Made by a program: the position numbers and the translations under genes. A DNA stretch of 64,000 bases. Origin: Clostridiaceae bacterium (GTDB lineage Bacteria > Bacillota > Clostridia > Lachnospirales > Lachnospiraceae). Position 1 is the first letter of the stretch; the number at the start of each line of letters is the position of its first letter. Below the pieces are notes generated by a model. That model saw only the letters and a program-made list of their open reading frames with translations, was not told where the DNA came from and made no database searches. Where the stretch lies: the NCBI GenBank assembly GCA_910575795.1, contig CAJTGE010000005.1, positions 93,379 through 157,378 on the forward strand, read 5' to 3'. Of this stretch, positions 43,200 through 52,643 are shown one piece after another.

Positions 43200-44552
43200 T
43201 CATTCCATCTCCGCCTCAGTAACTCCGGGATTTAAAAACACAGAGGCATAGAAAACTCCGGATTTATATTTAAAATCAGCGATCCCGTGATACTGCAGGG
43301 CAATATTGCGGACCGAAGCCGTGCCGGTTCCATTGCCGGGATGCCTGGACGACAGAAAATAGCCGTCCTTCATGGCAGGAGCGCCCGGACAGGAGTTATC
43401 CACCGTGATGGAAATCGCCTGTTCCCCGGCGGCTTTGGCATGGATCCGGATAAAGGCGGATGCTCCGGGCATCCTGGCACAGGCTTCCACGGCGTTTTCT
43501 AAAAGATTGCCGAAGAGGATACAGATATCAGGCTCATGGATCGAGAGCTGCTGGGGGAGAAGGATATGGGAGTCAAAGCGGATATGGCGCTCCGCGGCCA
43601 TCTCTGCGTAATGCCGGACAACCGCGTCCACCGCATAATTGCTGCAGTAGGTTTTGGGAGTAAGCGCGGAAAGCTTCTGCCCGTATTTGGCAATATAATC
43701 CTTTAGCAGCTCCACATCCCCGCATTCCAGACAGCCCTGGATGACATTGAAATGCTGCCGTAAGTCGTGACGGGCATGGCGCGTCGCCTCGATCTGCTTT
43801 TGAAGCATGGAATACTGCGCCCGCTGCATCGCCATAATCTGTTCCTGATTCCTGGCTCTTTCTTCCGCCTCTCCCTGGAGCTTTAATGACTCCAAGGACG
43901 AGACAAGCAGGTAATAGACAATTAAAACCATAATGAGGAGGCAGACCCTTGCCAGAAGAAAGGCCAGTCTAGCCACTGATATTACGTTCAGATTATAGGT
44001 AAAGATGAGGACAATAAAAGATGTAAGCGCGGGAATCATCCAGATCGTCCGCCAAAGCTTGGGGGCGTGGCTGTGGAGAACCCGCTCTTTTGTAATATTC
44101 AAAAAGCTAAGCATAAAGGGGCTGGTCACGACAGTCGGAACCATGCGGCTTATGGTAACGGAAGGCGCGCCGAGAAGATGGAGGGGTTCTCCCGGTTCTG
44201 TAAAAAAGCAAATTTCCAAAAATATGCCGGTTCCCCTGGCAATCATAATATAATCCACAATCAGCGTATAGATAAACAGGAGCTTGGGAATGTTCGTTTT
44301 CACACAGGACATATACGTGACCATGAAAATAAGGGCAACCGAGATATCGAAGGGACGGGCGTCGGCTCCTATGCCGTACAGGTAAACGTAGCCCAAGCAC
44401 TGAACGGACATAAGGACTGCGTTTATAAAAACAACAGCCCATAAGGGAAAGCGGAACTGCCCCCGGAAGGGATAATAAGCCAGAAGATGGAAGGGGAGGA
44501 GCTCCACGATATAGCTGAAAGAGGAAAGCAGGGCCGAAGGGGTAATCAACAT
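43200..44552 (-). CDS. GHKL-type sensor histidine kinase (AgrC-like)
   Basis: A 450-residue kinase with about six N-terminal membrane helices, a coiled linker, and a catalytic half: His in ATRHARHDLRQHFNVIQ, N box ILFGNLLENAVEAC, and a nucleotide-binding end GNGTGTASVRNIALQYHG. This class senses peptides or other envelope signals and pairs with LytTR regulators. The start follows AGGAGG. The regulator gene lies immediately upstream. Confidence 0.9.
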   Translation of the reverse strand: MLITPSALLSSFSYIVELLPFHLLAYYPFRGQFRFPLWAVVFINAVLMSVQCLGYVYLYGIGADARPFDISVALIFMVTYMSCVKTNIPKLLFIYTLIVDYIMIARGTGIFLEICFFTEPGEPLHLLGAPSVTISRMVPTVVTSPFMLSFLNITKERVLHSHAPKLWRTIWMIPALTSFIVLIFTYNLNVISVARLAFLLARVCLLIMVLIVYYLLVSSLESLKLQGEAEERARNQEQIMAMQRAQYSMLQKQIEATRHARHDLRQHFNVIQGCLECGDVELLKDYIAKYGQKLSALTPKTYCSNYAVDAVVRHYAEMAAERHIRFDSHILLPQQLSIHEPDICILFGNLLENAVEACARMPGASAFIRIHAKAAGEQAISITVDNSCPGAPAMKDGYFLSSRHPGNGTGTASVRNIALQYHGIADFKYKSGVFYASVFLNPGVTEAEME

Positions 44553-44564
44553 AGAAACCTCCTG

Positions 44565-45314
44565 TTAATCAATCATATTTCTTGTCTTGGAAAACAGATA
44601 GTTGGCATAGGCTGTCTTCATCGCTTTATATTTGGGACGGCTAATGGGGACGCTGCTTCCGTCATGCATCAGGAAATTCGAAACCTTGAGCGAGCGGACG
44701 TGATCCAGAGACACCACATAGCCCCGGCAGCAGTTCTGGAACCGGAGTCCCGGCAAAGATTCGTCGTATTCCCCAATCTGCTGCAGGAGGGAGAGGAAAT
44801 ATTCCAGTGTCATATAAGGCTTTATGACGCCCGAAGCAGTCTGGATTTCCAGAAAATGCCCGGTGGAGCGCACATACAGGATGTCGTCCGGATTCACGTA
44901 GCGGGTTATGCGGTTTTCCTTGACTTCGATGATGTGCCGGCATTTCTTTTGGCCTGTCAGGCGGTTCATGATAGAAAAAAGGCGATCCTTTGAGACAGGC
45001 TTTAAGATATAGTCCATGGCCTGCACCGTGTATCCTTCCAGGGCAAAGCTTTCTTCAATTGTAATAAAGATAACAGGGATGGACGAATCAAGGCTCCTGA
45101 GACGTCTGGCCGTCTCTATGCCGTTAATGCCATCCATGAGAGTGTCCAAAAACACAGCGTCGAATTTTCCCGGACAGAAGTCGGCAAGAAATTCTTCTCC
45201 GCTGAGATATAAATAATAATTCGATTTTTCGTGAATCAATGAAAAGTATTCTGAAAATAATTTTTGCAAAGCGTTCAAATCGTAATCTAAGTCATCTACT
45301 AATGCCAAATTCAT
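44565..45314 (-). CDS. LytTR family response regulator
   Basis: A 249-residue regulator. The receiver has LALVDDLDYD at the start and the phosphoacceptor Asp in FDAVFLDTLMDGINGIE. The C-terminal LytTR domain shows IEVKENRITRYVNPDDILYVR and ENRI-to-NCCRGYVVSLDHVRSLK strands. It forms a two-gene unit with the GHKL kinase, 12 bases apart. It is divergent from the RsbW/secretion cluster and could regulate it; this is inference from position only. Confidence 0.9.
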   Translation of the reverse strand: MNLALVDDLDYDLNALQKLFSEYFSLIHEKSNYYLYLSGEEFLADFCPGKFDAVFLDTLMDGINGIETARRLRSLDSSIPVIFITIEESFALEGYTVQAMDYILKPVSKDRLFSIMNRLTGQKKCRHIIEVKENRITRYVNPDDILYVRSTGHFLEIQTASGVIKPYMTLEYFLSLLQQIGEYDESLPGLRFQNCCRGYVVSLDHVRSLKVSNFLMHDGSSVPISRPKYKAMKTAYANYLFSKTRNMID

Positions 45315-45360
45315 CTATAAGCCCCCATAAATCGACAACCGGATTAACGTGTTTCCTTAA

Positions 45361-45369
45361 ATTATAGCA
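45361..45369 (-). promoter_or_regulatory. Extended -10 promoter of the LytTR/GHKL operon
   Basis: On the minus strand the sequence reads TGCTATAAT, a perfect -10 hexamer with the extended TG. The -35 region (GATACA at 18 bases) is weak, as is common for extended promoters. Confidence 0.6.
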
Positions 45370-45429
45370 AACCTGTACACCTATTGTATCACAATTCAGG
45401 CGAAAAAGAATCAGTTCGCGCTAAATGCC

Positions 45430-45458
45430 TTGAAAGGAAAGAACTGCCACGGTATTAT
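45430..45458 (+). promoter_or_regulatory. Promoter of the RsbW/secretion cluster
   Basis: TTGAAA (45430-45435) and TATTAT (45453-45458) are 17 bases apart. AAGGAGGG of the first gene follows within 20 bases. It is the only clear promoter before the long plus-strand cluster. Confidence 0.65.
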
Positions 45459-45485
45459 AAAGTGAAAAACTAAGGAGGGCGCGCT

Positions 45486-45917
45486 ATGCAGTCAGTCAGG
45501 ATACCGGCTTCTATGGAACAGTTATGCAGGGTCATGTCCCTGACAGGACAGCTTTTAGAAGAGGCTGGGTTCGGGGAAGATGACAGGCGTCTGATCGAGA
45601 TATCCGTGGAGGAGATTTTTACCAATATTGCTTCCTATGCATACAAAGAAGAGGAAGGCATGGTATGGATCCAGTGGGATATCCGGGAAGCGGGGGAGGC
45701 GGGGAAGGAAGCCGTGATCCGTTTTCAGGATGAGGGAGTCCCCTATGACCCGTTTGCCAGAAGGGATCCGGATCTGAATCTGCCTTTTGAGGAACGCCCT
45801 GTGGGTGGCCTGGGAGTCTATATGGTGAAACAGTTTATGGATACAGCCAGCCATTGTTATGAAGAGGGACACAATGTGACGGTTATCAGAAAAGTTGTAA
45901 CTGTTCAAACTACATAA
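45486..45917 (+). CDS. RsbW-like ATP-binding protein (anti-sigma factor type kinase)
   Basis: A 143-residue GHKL-fold protein. The N box is EISVEEIFTNIASYAY, the G1 region is IRFQDEGVPYDP, and the G2 region is PVGGLGVYMVKQFMD. RsbW/SpoIIAB relatives phosphorylate a STAS antagonist and hold a sigma factor or another target. A STAS gene lies two genes downstream, as expected, but no sigma factor is encoded nearby. Confidence 0.88.
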   Translation: MQSVRIPASMEQLCRVMSLTGQLLEEAGFGEDDRRLIEISVEEIFTNIASYAYKEEEGMVWIQWDIREAGEAGKEAVIRFQDEGVPYDPFARRDPDLNLPFEERPVGGLGVYMVKQFMDTASHCYEEGHNVTVIRKVVTVQTT

Positions 45918-45968
45918 ACAGTTTTGAAAATGTCCTGCGCGCTGTGACAGGCGAAGGGGGGAAAACGC

Positions 45969-46406
45969 ATGAGGCATACCTATGACACAGAAGCTTTGGA
46001 GGCGCAGATCTTCGGCAGCGGCCCCGGCTGGACGGACGTGGAGGAACCGGACACGGAAGAGGCGGACACAGAGGAGCTGGAGGACGCCGGGCTTGCCGGG
46101 ACGGCCGATCCCGTGATCATGGAAGTCACCCTGGAAGACGGGGCGCAGACAGAGTACATAGTAGCAGGCGTTTTCCTGGAAGGGGAGAAGGAATACATTG
46201 CCCTGCAGACCCGGGAAGGCGATATCCACATCATGGAGCTTTCGGAAGGGGAGGAAGGAGAGGCGGCGCTTCTCCCGGTTAGAGATAAAGAGGAGCAGGA
46301 ACGGGCCATCGAGGCGTTTTATTATTATTTTGAGCAGCCACAGGCAGAGAATCCATCAGAAAGAGAGAATGAAGATGACAGAGATCAGGACAGAGAAGAA
46401 AATTGA
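45969..46406 (+). CDS. DUF1292 family acidic protein
   Basis: A 145-residue strongly acidic protein. The core VIMEVTLEDGAQTEYIVAGV, EKEYIALQTREGDIHIMEL and EEQERAIEAFYYYF matches DUF1292. Both tails are Glu/Asp-rich. It sits between the kinase and STAS genes, ending inside the STAS gene, so it may belong to the same switch. The function is unknown. Confidence 0.75.
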   Translation: MRHTYDTEALEAQIFGSGPGWTDVEEPDTEEADTEELEDAGLAGTADPVIMEVTLEDGAQTEYIVAGVFLEGEKEYIALQTREGDIHIMELSEGEEGEAALLPVRDKEEQERAIEAFYYYFEQPQAENPSERENEDDRDQDREEN

Positions 46407-46650
46407 CGGCGTGACGGCCCCGAAGCTGGATGCCAGGCTTAAGGAAGCGCTGGCAGGAGGGGAGACAGAGCTGGTGATTGATATGGATGAGACTACCTAC
46501 ATATCCTCCGTGGGGCTGAGAGCGTTTGTTTCGGCCCAGAAAAAGATCAATAAGACAGGCGGTTCCATGGTGCTCACCCATGTAAAACCATGCATCCTGG
46601 AAATTTTTGAGGTGACTGGCTTTGCGGGAGTTCTGACCATTGAAAGCTGA
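46369..46650 (+). CDS. STAS domain anti-sigma factor antagonist
   Basis: A 93-residue STAS protein. ETELVIDMDETTYISSVGLRAFV includes the serine that RsbW-like kinases phosphorylate (ISSVGLR). It overlaps the DUF1292 gene by 38 bases. Start codons at 46369 and 46375 are both possible. With the kinase it forms a partner-switching pair whose final target is not evident. Confidence 0.88.
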   Translation: MKMTEIRTEKKIDGVTAPKLDARLKEALAGGETELVIDMDETTYISSVGLRAFVSAQKKINKTGGSMVLTHVKPCILEIFEVTGFAGVLTIES

Positions 46651-47527
46651 AAAGATGCCGTTTGGGCAGAAGCGTGAAAAGATGCCGTTTGAACAGAAGC
46701 CGGATCAGATGTCGTTTGAGCAGAAGCTGTGGAAGGGGATGCAGACGCTCATATGGGCAGTCAGGCCGGCGCTCCTGTATCTGTTTCTCCCGCCGCTTTT
46801 GATGAGTGTCGGAATGGCCCTCTTTGGCGGGAGAAGCGCCGGCAGGGTGATTGCGGACAGCGGCAATTTCTATTATGCGCTGGGGATTTTACTGACGCTT
46901 GGGCTGCTTTATAAGAGGAGCAGGAAAAACGGCGGCTCCCTGTTCGAGGAATCGGGGCTGGAGCTTAAAAGGCCGGATGGAAGGCGCATCGCGCTTTTGG
47001 CGGCGACGGGGCTGGGACTGGCGGTTTTCTTTTCGGCGGTGATCACTATTATTCCGTTTCCCGGGGGCCTTAAGGAGTCCTACCGCAGTTCTTCGGATCT
47101 CTTAAGCAGTAAAACCGATTTGGCCCTGGCTATGATCAGCACGGTTTTTCTGGCGCCTGTGGCGGAGGAGATCGTGTTCAGGGGATATATGCTGGGGCGT
47201 CTTTTGCGCTGGTTTACCGAGAGGCAGGCAATTCTTTTATCAGCCGTGCTGTTTGCTGTCTGCCATGTATCTCCGATTTGGGTGCTCTATGCCTGCCTGA
47301 TGGGCATTATGCTTGCGTGGGTGTCCATACGGGAGGACAACACTCTCTATTCCATAGCCCTCCATATCGGATTCAACGCGAGCGTGCTGCCTGTAAGCTT
47401 TATGAACGGACACCCGGCGTGGGAGAGACTGTTTTTTGGAAGCCGTTTTCGTATCGCCCTCATCGGAGGGGCTGCTCTTGCCATGGCTGTCCGGGCCTTT
47501 GAGATATGGAGGAAATCAGATGATTAA
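46640..47527 (+). CDS. CPBP family intramembrane metalloprotease
   Basis: A 295-residue protein with about eight helices. The catalytic motifs are EEIVFRGYM (Glu-Glu and Arg), FAVCHVSP and HIGFNASV. The start is TTG 46640, nine bases after GGGAG; ATG 46655 is possible. The N-terminus carries three near repeats of the type KMPF-Q-K (46652-46730), a local duplication. Related proteases process peptides or prenylated proteins; here one might mature a component of the secretion cluster, but this is inference. Confidence 0.88.
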   Translation: MKAEKMPFGQKREKMPFEQKPDQMSFEQKLWKGMQTLIWAVRPALLYLFLPPLLMSVGMALFGGRSAGRVIADSGNFYYALGILLTLGLLYKRSRKNGGSLFEESGLELKRPDGRRIALLAATGLGLAVFFSAVITIIPFPGGLKESYRSSSDLLSSKTDLALAMISTVFLAPVAEEIVFRGYMLGRLLRWFTERQAILLSAVLFAVCHVSPIWVLYACLMGIMLAWVSIREDNTLYSIALHIGFNASVLPVSFMNGHPAWERLFFGSRFRIALIGGAALAMAVRAFEIWRKSDD

Positions 47528-49535
47528 GAAAATAGGACTGGGCGTATTGGGATTTTTTCTCGGGACCGTCCTTTTGGGATATGGCGCCAATATCCTTGTG
47601 CTTCGCCTTATCCCGTCGCTTCTTGGCATGTATGAGGGGAAGATAGCGGATATTACTCTTTTGTTCCGGGCCGACACGTATCTCTACGGGGCGGTCTTAA
47701 GCGCGCTTCTCATTTTGCTTGCCGCGCTGTTTGCAAGGCCCTCGGCCGGCCGCGCAAAGAAGATGATGAAATCCAAAGCGGAAAATTTTGAAAGCAATCT
47801 GGAAAATTCCCGTTTTATGACAGATAAGGAGAAGGACGATAATTTTGCGCCTTATAAATTCACGAAGCTTTCCGAGAGCGCAAAGGACGGGATCCCTGTC
47901 TACGCGAGTTTTAACAAAAAGCGCCGGGAGCTGGATGTGAATCTGGCCTCTCCCATGCACGGCCTTGTGATCGGCGCTACGGGCAGCGGTAAGACGACCA
48001 CGTTTATCAATCCTATGATTCAGATTCTGGCCCGGTCAGGGGCAGGGTCCTCCATGATCTGTACGGATCCCAAGGGAGAGCTGTTCCAGCTCCACAGCGG
48101 GCTTTTAAAGGAGCGGGGATATAAAGTGATGGTCCTGGATCTCAGGGATCCGTACAGCTCGTTTCGGTGGAATCCCCTCTCGGATCTCTATGACCGCTAC
48201 CAGATGTATTTAAACACAGGGGAGGGCATTTTCCTGCGTTCTGATTCCGCGCCGGAGAGCGGTCTTACGCTTGTGAACGGGCCGGATCAGTATGGGGAGG
48301 AATGGTACGAATATGAGGGAAAGGCATGGGCTGTGCGCCGGGAGCTTCTGGCCCATATCAAGATAGCGAGGCAGAAGATCTTTGATGAGGTATATGAGGA
48401 TTTAAACGATTTAATCAGCGTCATCTGCCCTGTGGAATCCCAGGACGATCCGGTGTGGGAAAAAGGCGCGCGTTCCTTAATTATGGCCGTTTGCCTGGCT
48501 ATGCTGGAGGACAGCGAGTATCCGGAGCTGGAGATGACAAAGGAGCGGTTCTGCTTCTACAACATCAACAAGGCCATCGGCAACTCGGACAATGACTATG
48601 CAGCCTTAAGGGAATTTTTCCAGGGGCGCTCCCCGGTATCCAAGGCCGTGGGGCTGTCAAAGCAGGTGCTGTCCGCGGCGGAGAGCACCATGGCGAGCTA
48701 TATGTCCATTGCCTTTGACAAATTGTCCATGTTCAACGACGAGGGGCTCTGTTCCCTTACCTCGGCTACGGATATTGATCCGGTGGGGTTCGCCATGGAG
48801 CCCACGGCCCTGTTCCTCAAGATACCGGATGAGAAGGATACAAGGCACGCCCTGGCGGCGGTGTTTATCCTCTGTATCTACAAGGCGCTGATTAAGGTCG
48901 CGTCGTCCAGGGAGGATTTAAGCCTTCCTAGAAATGTGTACTTTATCCTTGATGAATTCGGCAATATGCCAAAGATTGATAAATTTGACAAGATGATCAC
49001 CGTAGGCCGTTCCAGAAAGATCTGGTTCAATATGGTAGTGCAGTCTTATGCCCAGCTTGACAATGTATACGGGGATAAGGTGTCCAACATTATCAAGAGC
49101 AACTGCGGCATGAAGATGTTTATCGGTTCCAATGATATTGAGACGTGCGAGGAATTTTCCAAGCTGTGCGGCAACATGACCGTTTCCACGTCCAGCGTTT
49201 CCACCTCCATGGGGGATAAGCAGGGCAATATCAATGTCTCCAGCCAGCTTCAGACCCGGCCTCTCATCTATCCGTCGGAGCTTCAGAAGCTGAACAACAA
49301 GACGAGCACAGGCAATGCCATTATTGTTACCTTTGGCAATTATCCTCTGAAAACAAAGTTTACCCCCAGCTACAAGTGCCCTCTGTACCAGATGGGGACA
49401 ATGGATCTGTCTGAGGTGCGGATGAATGCCTTTTTCGGGGATGAGATTTACTATGACTTGGATGAGCGCAATTATATTATGGAGTCCCTTAAGGAACCGG
49501 AAGAGGAACCGGAACAGGATGTGCGGGAGGCATGA
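47520..49535 (+). CDS. VirD4/TraG-type coupling ATPase
   Basis: A 671-residue protein. Two N-terminal helices (about residues 5-28 and 55-72) precede an ATPase with Walker A IGATGSGKTTT near residue 152 and Walker B YFILDEFGNMPK near 472. The segment SMICTDPKGELFQLHSG is typical of VirD4/TraG. Coupling proteins deliver DNA or protein substrates to a type IV secretion channel. The start ATG follows GGAGG and overlaps the protease gene by 8 bases. No relaxase is found nearby, so a protein substrate is possible. Confidence 0.92.
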   Translation: MIKKIGLGVLGFFLGTVLLGYGANILVLRLIPSLLGMYEGKIADITLLFRADTYLYGAVLSALLILLAALFARPSAGRAKKMMKSKAENFESNLENSRFMTDKEKDDNFAPYKFTKLSESAKDGIPVYASFNKKRRELDVNLASPMHGLVIGATGSGKTTTFINPMIQILARSGAGSSMICTDPKGELFQLHSGLLKERGYKVMVLDLRDPYSSFRWNPLSDLYDRYQMYLNTGEGIFLRSDSAPESGLTLVNGPDQYGEEWYEYEGKAWAVRRELLAHIKIARQKIFDEVYEDLNDLISVICPVESQDDPVWEKGARSLIMAVCLAMLEDSEYPELEMTKERFCFYNINKAIGNSDNDYAALREFFQGRSPVSKAVGLSKQVLSAAESTMASYMSIAFDKLSMFNDEGLCSLTSATDIDPVGFAMEPTALFLKIPDEKDTRHALAAVFILCIYKALIKVASSREDLSLPRNVYFILDEFGNMPKIDKFDKMITVGRSRKIWFNMVVQSYAQLDNVYGDKVSNIIKSNCGMKMFIGSNDIETCEEFSKLCGNMTVSTSSVSTSMGDKQGNINVSSQLQTRPLIYPSELQKLNNKTSTGNAIIVTFGNYPLKTKFTPSYKCPLYQMGTMDLSEVRMNAFFGDEIYYDLDERNYIMESLKEPEEEPEQDVREA

Positions 49536-49537
49536 TC

Positions 49538-51148
49538 ATGAGGAGAAGATACAAAGGAGCGATAGCTGCCCTCGTGTGCGGAGCAGGACTTTTCATGGGA
49601 AGCATGAAAAGCCCTGGAGAGGTATATGTGGCGGATACGCCCTATGACTGGGAGGATAATGCGGACAGCGAAGAGCGCTATGACCGATCGGAACCCATGG
49701 AGGAGGCCGCCAGCGGGCCGGGCGTGGTTCCCGACGCGGAGGATCCGCAGACGGCGCAGGGCCCTCTGGTCACCCAGGTTTCCCTGACGGAACAGTACCA
49801 TGATGAGTATCAGGTGTATGAGGAATCCATCAATAACCGTTTCTTTTTCTACACCAGCGTATCCAACGGAGGCATCACGGACAAAACCGTGACCATGGAT
49901 ATTCCCCATAATGTATTCTGCACGGTGGAAAAAGACGGGGCGGAGTATAACTACACGCCGGGCCAGTCATTCAGCGAGCACGGAACTTATGTGGTGAAGA
50001 TCACCGCGGTGGAGGATACTTCCGTTCCGTTTTCGGAGCAGGAGGAGTACCGGGCCCTGTTCCGGTTCCGGATCCAGTCAAAGCCGCCCCAGGAGACGGA
50101 AGCGGAAAACGGCCTTCTGACACAGCCCGGAGGGGGCGCGGGCAGCGCCCAGGGCTGGCAGGGAGGCGGGATCTTTCCTGAGGGCAGGGGAGAGCAGGCC
50201 GGGGAAAGCCAGCCGGAATCCGGGGAAGGGGAGACAGAAAGCCCGCAGCCGGGAGAAGGGGAGGAAGACGCCCGGGAAACCGCGGGCGGGGAGACGTCCG
50301 GCGCTGAGGAAACGGGCGGAGAGGAAGCTTCGGAGGACGGGGAAGAGGAAAACGGCGCTCCGGACGCCGGGGAAGAAGCGTTGTCCGGCTCTTACAGCGA
50401 GAGAACCCAGGCGTATGACAGCGCTGCGGGAAGGTATCTGGTAACGTTCCAAAACGGAAGGACGCTCACGTCCAATGTGCCGGAGGGATACATGGGGCCT
50501 TCGGCGGTGGAGCTGTCCGTTTCGGAGGGGGAGGCAGAGCTGTACCGCGATGATGAGCCTGTGGAATATACGCGGAATATGAGTATCAGCGAACAGGGAT
50601 ACTACCGTCTCGATGTGGACGGACAGATATGGTCCTTTACCATTGCCTCTGCGGTGAACCGGATGGAATACTACCTGCTCCCGGCGGGCATGGAGGTTAC
50701 CGGCGTTTCGTTAGACGGGGAAGCGCTGGAGACGCCGGAGGGGCGGTATGTACATATGAAGGACGACGGGCAGTACCGGATCGCCATGGCGGGGAAGGAC
50801 GGGGATGTCCTGGAGGCGGTTATCAGGAAGGACACAGAGCCGCCGCAGTTTTCAGTGGATGTGAAAGGCGGGACCGCCCATATCCAGTACCTGTCGGAGG
50901 ATATCGCGCGCACGGTCCTTGAGAAGAACGGGGAGGTCCAGGAGGGATTCTCCGGCTACGCCATAAGCAGCCCGGGAAGTTACCGCCTGTCCGCCGTCGA
51001 TGAGGCGGGCAACGTTTCCAGCGTAAGCTTTACCCTGAAATACAAGGTGAACAAATACGGGATTGCGGCGGTTGTCCTTGTGATCCTTCTGCTTGCGGGG
51101 GGCGCGGTATTTGTGATCCGTATCAAGAAGACGGTGAAGGTCAGATAG
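49538..51148 (+). CDS. Surface protein with signal peptide, acidic linker and C-terminal membrane anchor
   Basis: A 536-residue protein. After a signal-like N-terminus (GAIAALVCGAGLFMGSM) comes a beta-rich domain, a low-complexity Gly/Glu linker (about residues 195-285), a second beta-rich part ending in SPGSYRLSAVDEAGNVSSVS, and a single C-terminal helix (YGIAAVVLVILLLAGGAVFV) with a basic tail. The end is related to the protein at 58869. I choose ATG 49538 over 49532 because GGGAGG is then 7 bases away. It is likely exposed outside the membrane as part of the secretion machine. No known family recognised. Confidence 0.8.
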   Translation: MRRRYKGAIAALVCGAGLFMGSMKSPGEVYVADTPYDWEDNADSEERYDRSEPMEEAASGPGVVPDAEDPQTAQGPLVTQVSLTEQYHDEYQVYEESINNRFFFYTSVSNGGITDKTVTMDIPHNVFCTVEKDGAEYNYTPGQSFSEHGTYVVKITAVEDTSVPFSEQEEYRALFRFRIQSKPPQETEAENGLLTQPGGGAGSAQGWQGGGIFPEGRGEQAGESQPESGEGETESPQPGEGEEDARETAGGETSGAEETGGEEASEDGEEENGAPDAGEEALSGSYSERTQAYDSAAGRYLVTFQNGRTLTSNVPEGYMGPSAVELSVSEGEAELYRDDEPVEYTRNMSISEQGYYRLDVDGQIWSFTIASAVNRMEYYLLPAGMEVTGVSLDGEALETPEGRYVHMKDDGQYRIAMAGKDGDVLEAVIRKDTEPPQFSVDVKGGTAHIQYLSEDIARTVLEKNGEVQEGFSGYAISSPGSYRLSAVDEAGNVSSVSFTLKYKVNKYGIAAVVLVILLLAGGAVFVIRIKKTVKVR

Positions 51149-51160
51149 GAGGCGGAGCAT

Positions 51161-52576
51161 TTGGAAATCAGCTATCTTGGAATTTCTTTTATAGAATCCA
51201 TCATGCATATTTTCAGGGTCATTTTTGAGGAAGTGTTTTCTCCTGTTTTGAAGAATATTCTTGAGGTGTTCGTTGAGTACGTCATCTCCGTCATCTGGTC
51301 CATGTGGTCCGAATGGCTTTTGGCCCTTTTTACGATCCTGTGCTCGCTGGTGGATTTCCTGGAACAGATTTTTAATGTGTTTGCCGGGGTCAGCCCTGTG
51401 AAGGTAGATGGGCAGGAGACGTATCTCCTGGATGCGTTTTTCCAGATGGAGAAGGTGACGGCCGCCTTTGGCTATATAACGGTCATGGCGGTCGCCATCT
51501 GTTTTATCTTCACCATCTATAAGACGGCAAAGTCCATCTCCGATATGGCCTTAGAGGATCGGAACCCTGTGAGCAAGGTGCTGGCAAACGGCATGAAGGC
51601 GGCGGTGACCTTTATGCTGATCCCCTTTTTATGCATTGCCCTGCTCCAGATCGCCACGCTGGTGACAAAGCAGGCGGTCAGCGCCTTTAACGCGGGGCAG
51701 GGAGGAAGCGGCTCCCTGGGGACCGTGGTATTTCTCTCGGCCGGGCTGGACGCGGATAAGGCGACCACCAAGAGGCGGGACGCGGTGAGCGGGCAGTTGG
51801 AGGACAACCGGACAGGAAGGAATCCGCATTTTTCCGATACTGTGCGCATTGATTACCTGTCCGGCAAGAAGGATTACCGGGATCTTATACAGGTCAAAAA
51901 GGATTTTTACGCGTCCAATTTTAATTTCGTAGAGGGATTTACCAGCGGCGTGCTCATGCTTTTTATACTGGCGGGGGCGGCGATCATTTTTGTCAGGCGG
52001 CTGTTTGAAATTCTTCTTCTGTACCTGGTGTCCCCTTTGTTTGTGTCAACCATCCCGCTGGACGACGGGGCTACCTTTGCCAGATGGCGCGACCTTTTTG
52101 TGGCAAAATTTTTCTCCGGCTTTGGCGTGATCTTTTCCATGAGGTACTATATGCTGCTGGTTCCCACTATTGCGGGGAGCAATCTGTACCTTTACGGCAA
52201 GGATCTGCCGAATTCGGCTATGATCAACAGCGTGCTGAAGATGTTCATGATTCTGGGCGGCGCGTGGGCGGTGTATAAGAGCCAGAATCTGATTCTGCAG
52301 ATCCTCAACCAGGAGGCGGCCGCGGCGGAACAGCAGTCGGGGGCCCTGATGTCGGGGATGATCATAGGCAGCGTTACCACCGCCGCCAATATGGCCGGCG
52401 CGGCGGCCAGCGGAGGCACGACGGCGGCTCTGGGCGGCCTTGGCGGTCTCGGGAGCCTTGGCGGCTCAGGAGGCGCCGGCGGCGGTATGGGCGGCCTCGG
52501 CGGCCTGGGGAAGATGGCCAAAGCGGCCGGGGAAATGAGCGAAAACGACGGGCAGAAATATACCGGGAAGAGCTGA
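51161..52576 (+). CDS. TrbL/VirB6-like polytopic membrane protein, copy 1
   Basis: A 471-residue protein starting at TTG 51161 after TAGGAGGCGG. It has an N-terminal amphipathic region, then about six to seven membrane helices, the cytoplasmic loop MALEDRNPVSKVLANGMKAA, and a segment LFEILLLYLVSPLFVSTIPLDDGATFARW that matches TrbL-like proteins of Gram-positive conjugative elements. The C-terminus is a Gly/Ala-rich tail. VirB6/TrbL forms the inner membrane channel. The next gene is a longer homologue. Confidence 0.85.
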   Translation: MEISYLGISFIESIMHIFRVIFEEVFSPVLKNILEVFVEYVISVIWSMWSEWLLALFTILCSLVDFLEQIFNVFAGVSPVKVDGQETYLLDAFFQMEKVTAAFGYITVMAVAICFIFTIYKTAKSISDMALEDRNPVSKVLANGMKAAVTFMLIPFLCIALLQIATLVTKQAVSAFNAGQGGSGSLGTVVFLSAGLDADKATTKRRDAVSGQLEDNRTGRNPHFSDTVRIDYLSGKKDYRDLIQVKKDFYASNFNFVEGFTSGVLMLFILAGAAIIFVRRLFEILLLYLVSPLFVSTIPLDDGATFARWRDLFVAKFFSGFGVIFSMRYYMLLVPTIAGSNLYLYGKDLPNSAMINSVLKMFMILGGAWAVYKSQNLILQILNQEAAAAEQQSGALMSGMIIGSVTTAANMAGAAASGGTTAALGGLGGLGSLGGSGGAGGGMGGLGGLGKMAKAAGEMSENDGQKYTGKS

Positions 52577-52643
52577 TAAGGGCCCCGGCGTCTGCTGCAG
52601 AACGCGGAAACGGCAGGCGGGCCGGTATAAAGGAGGCGGGAAA

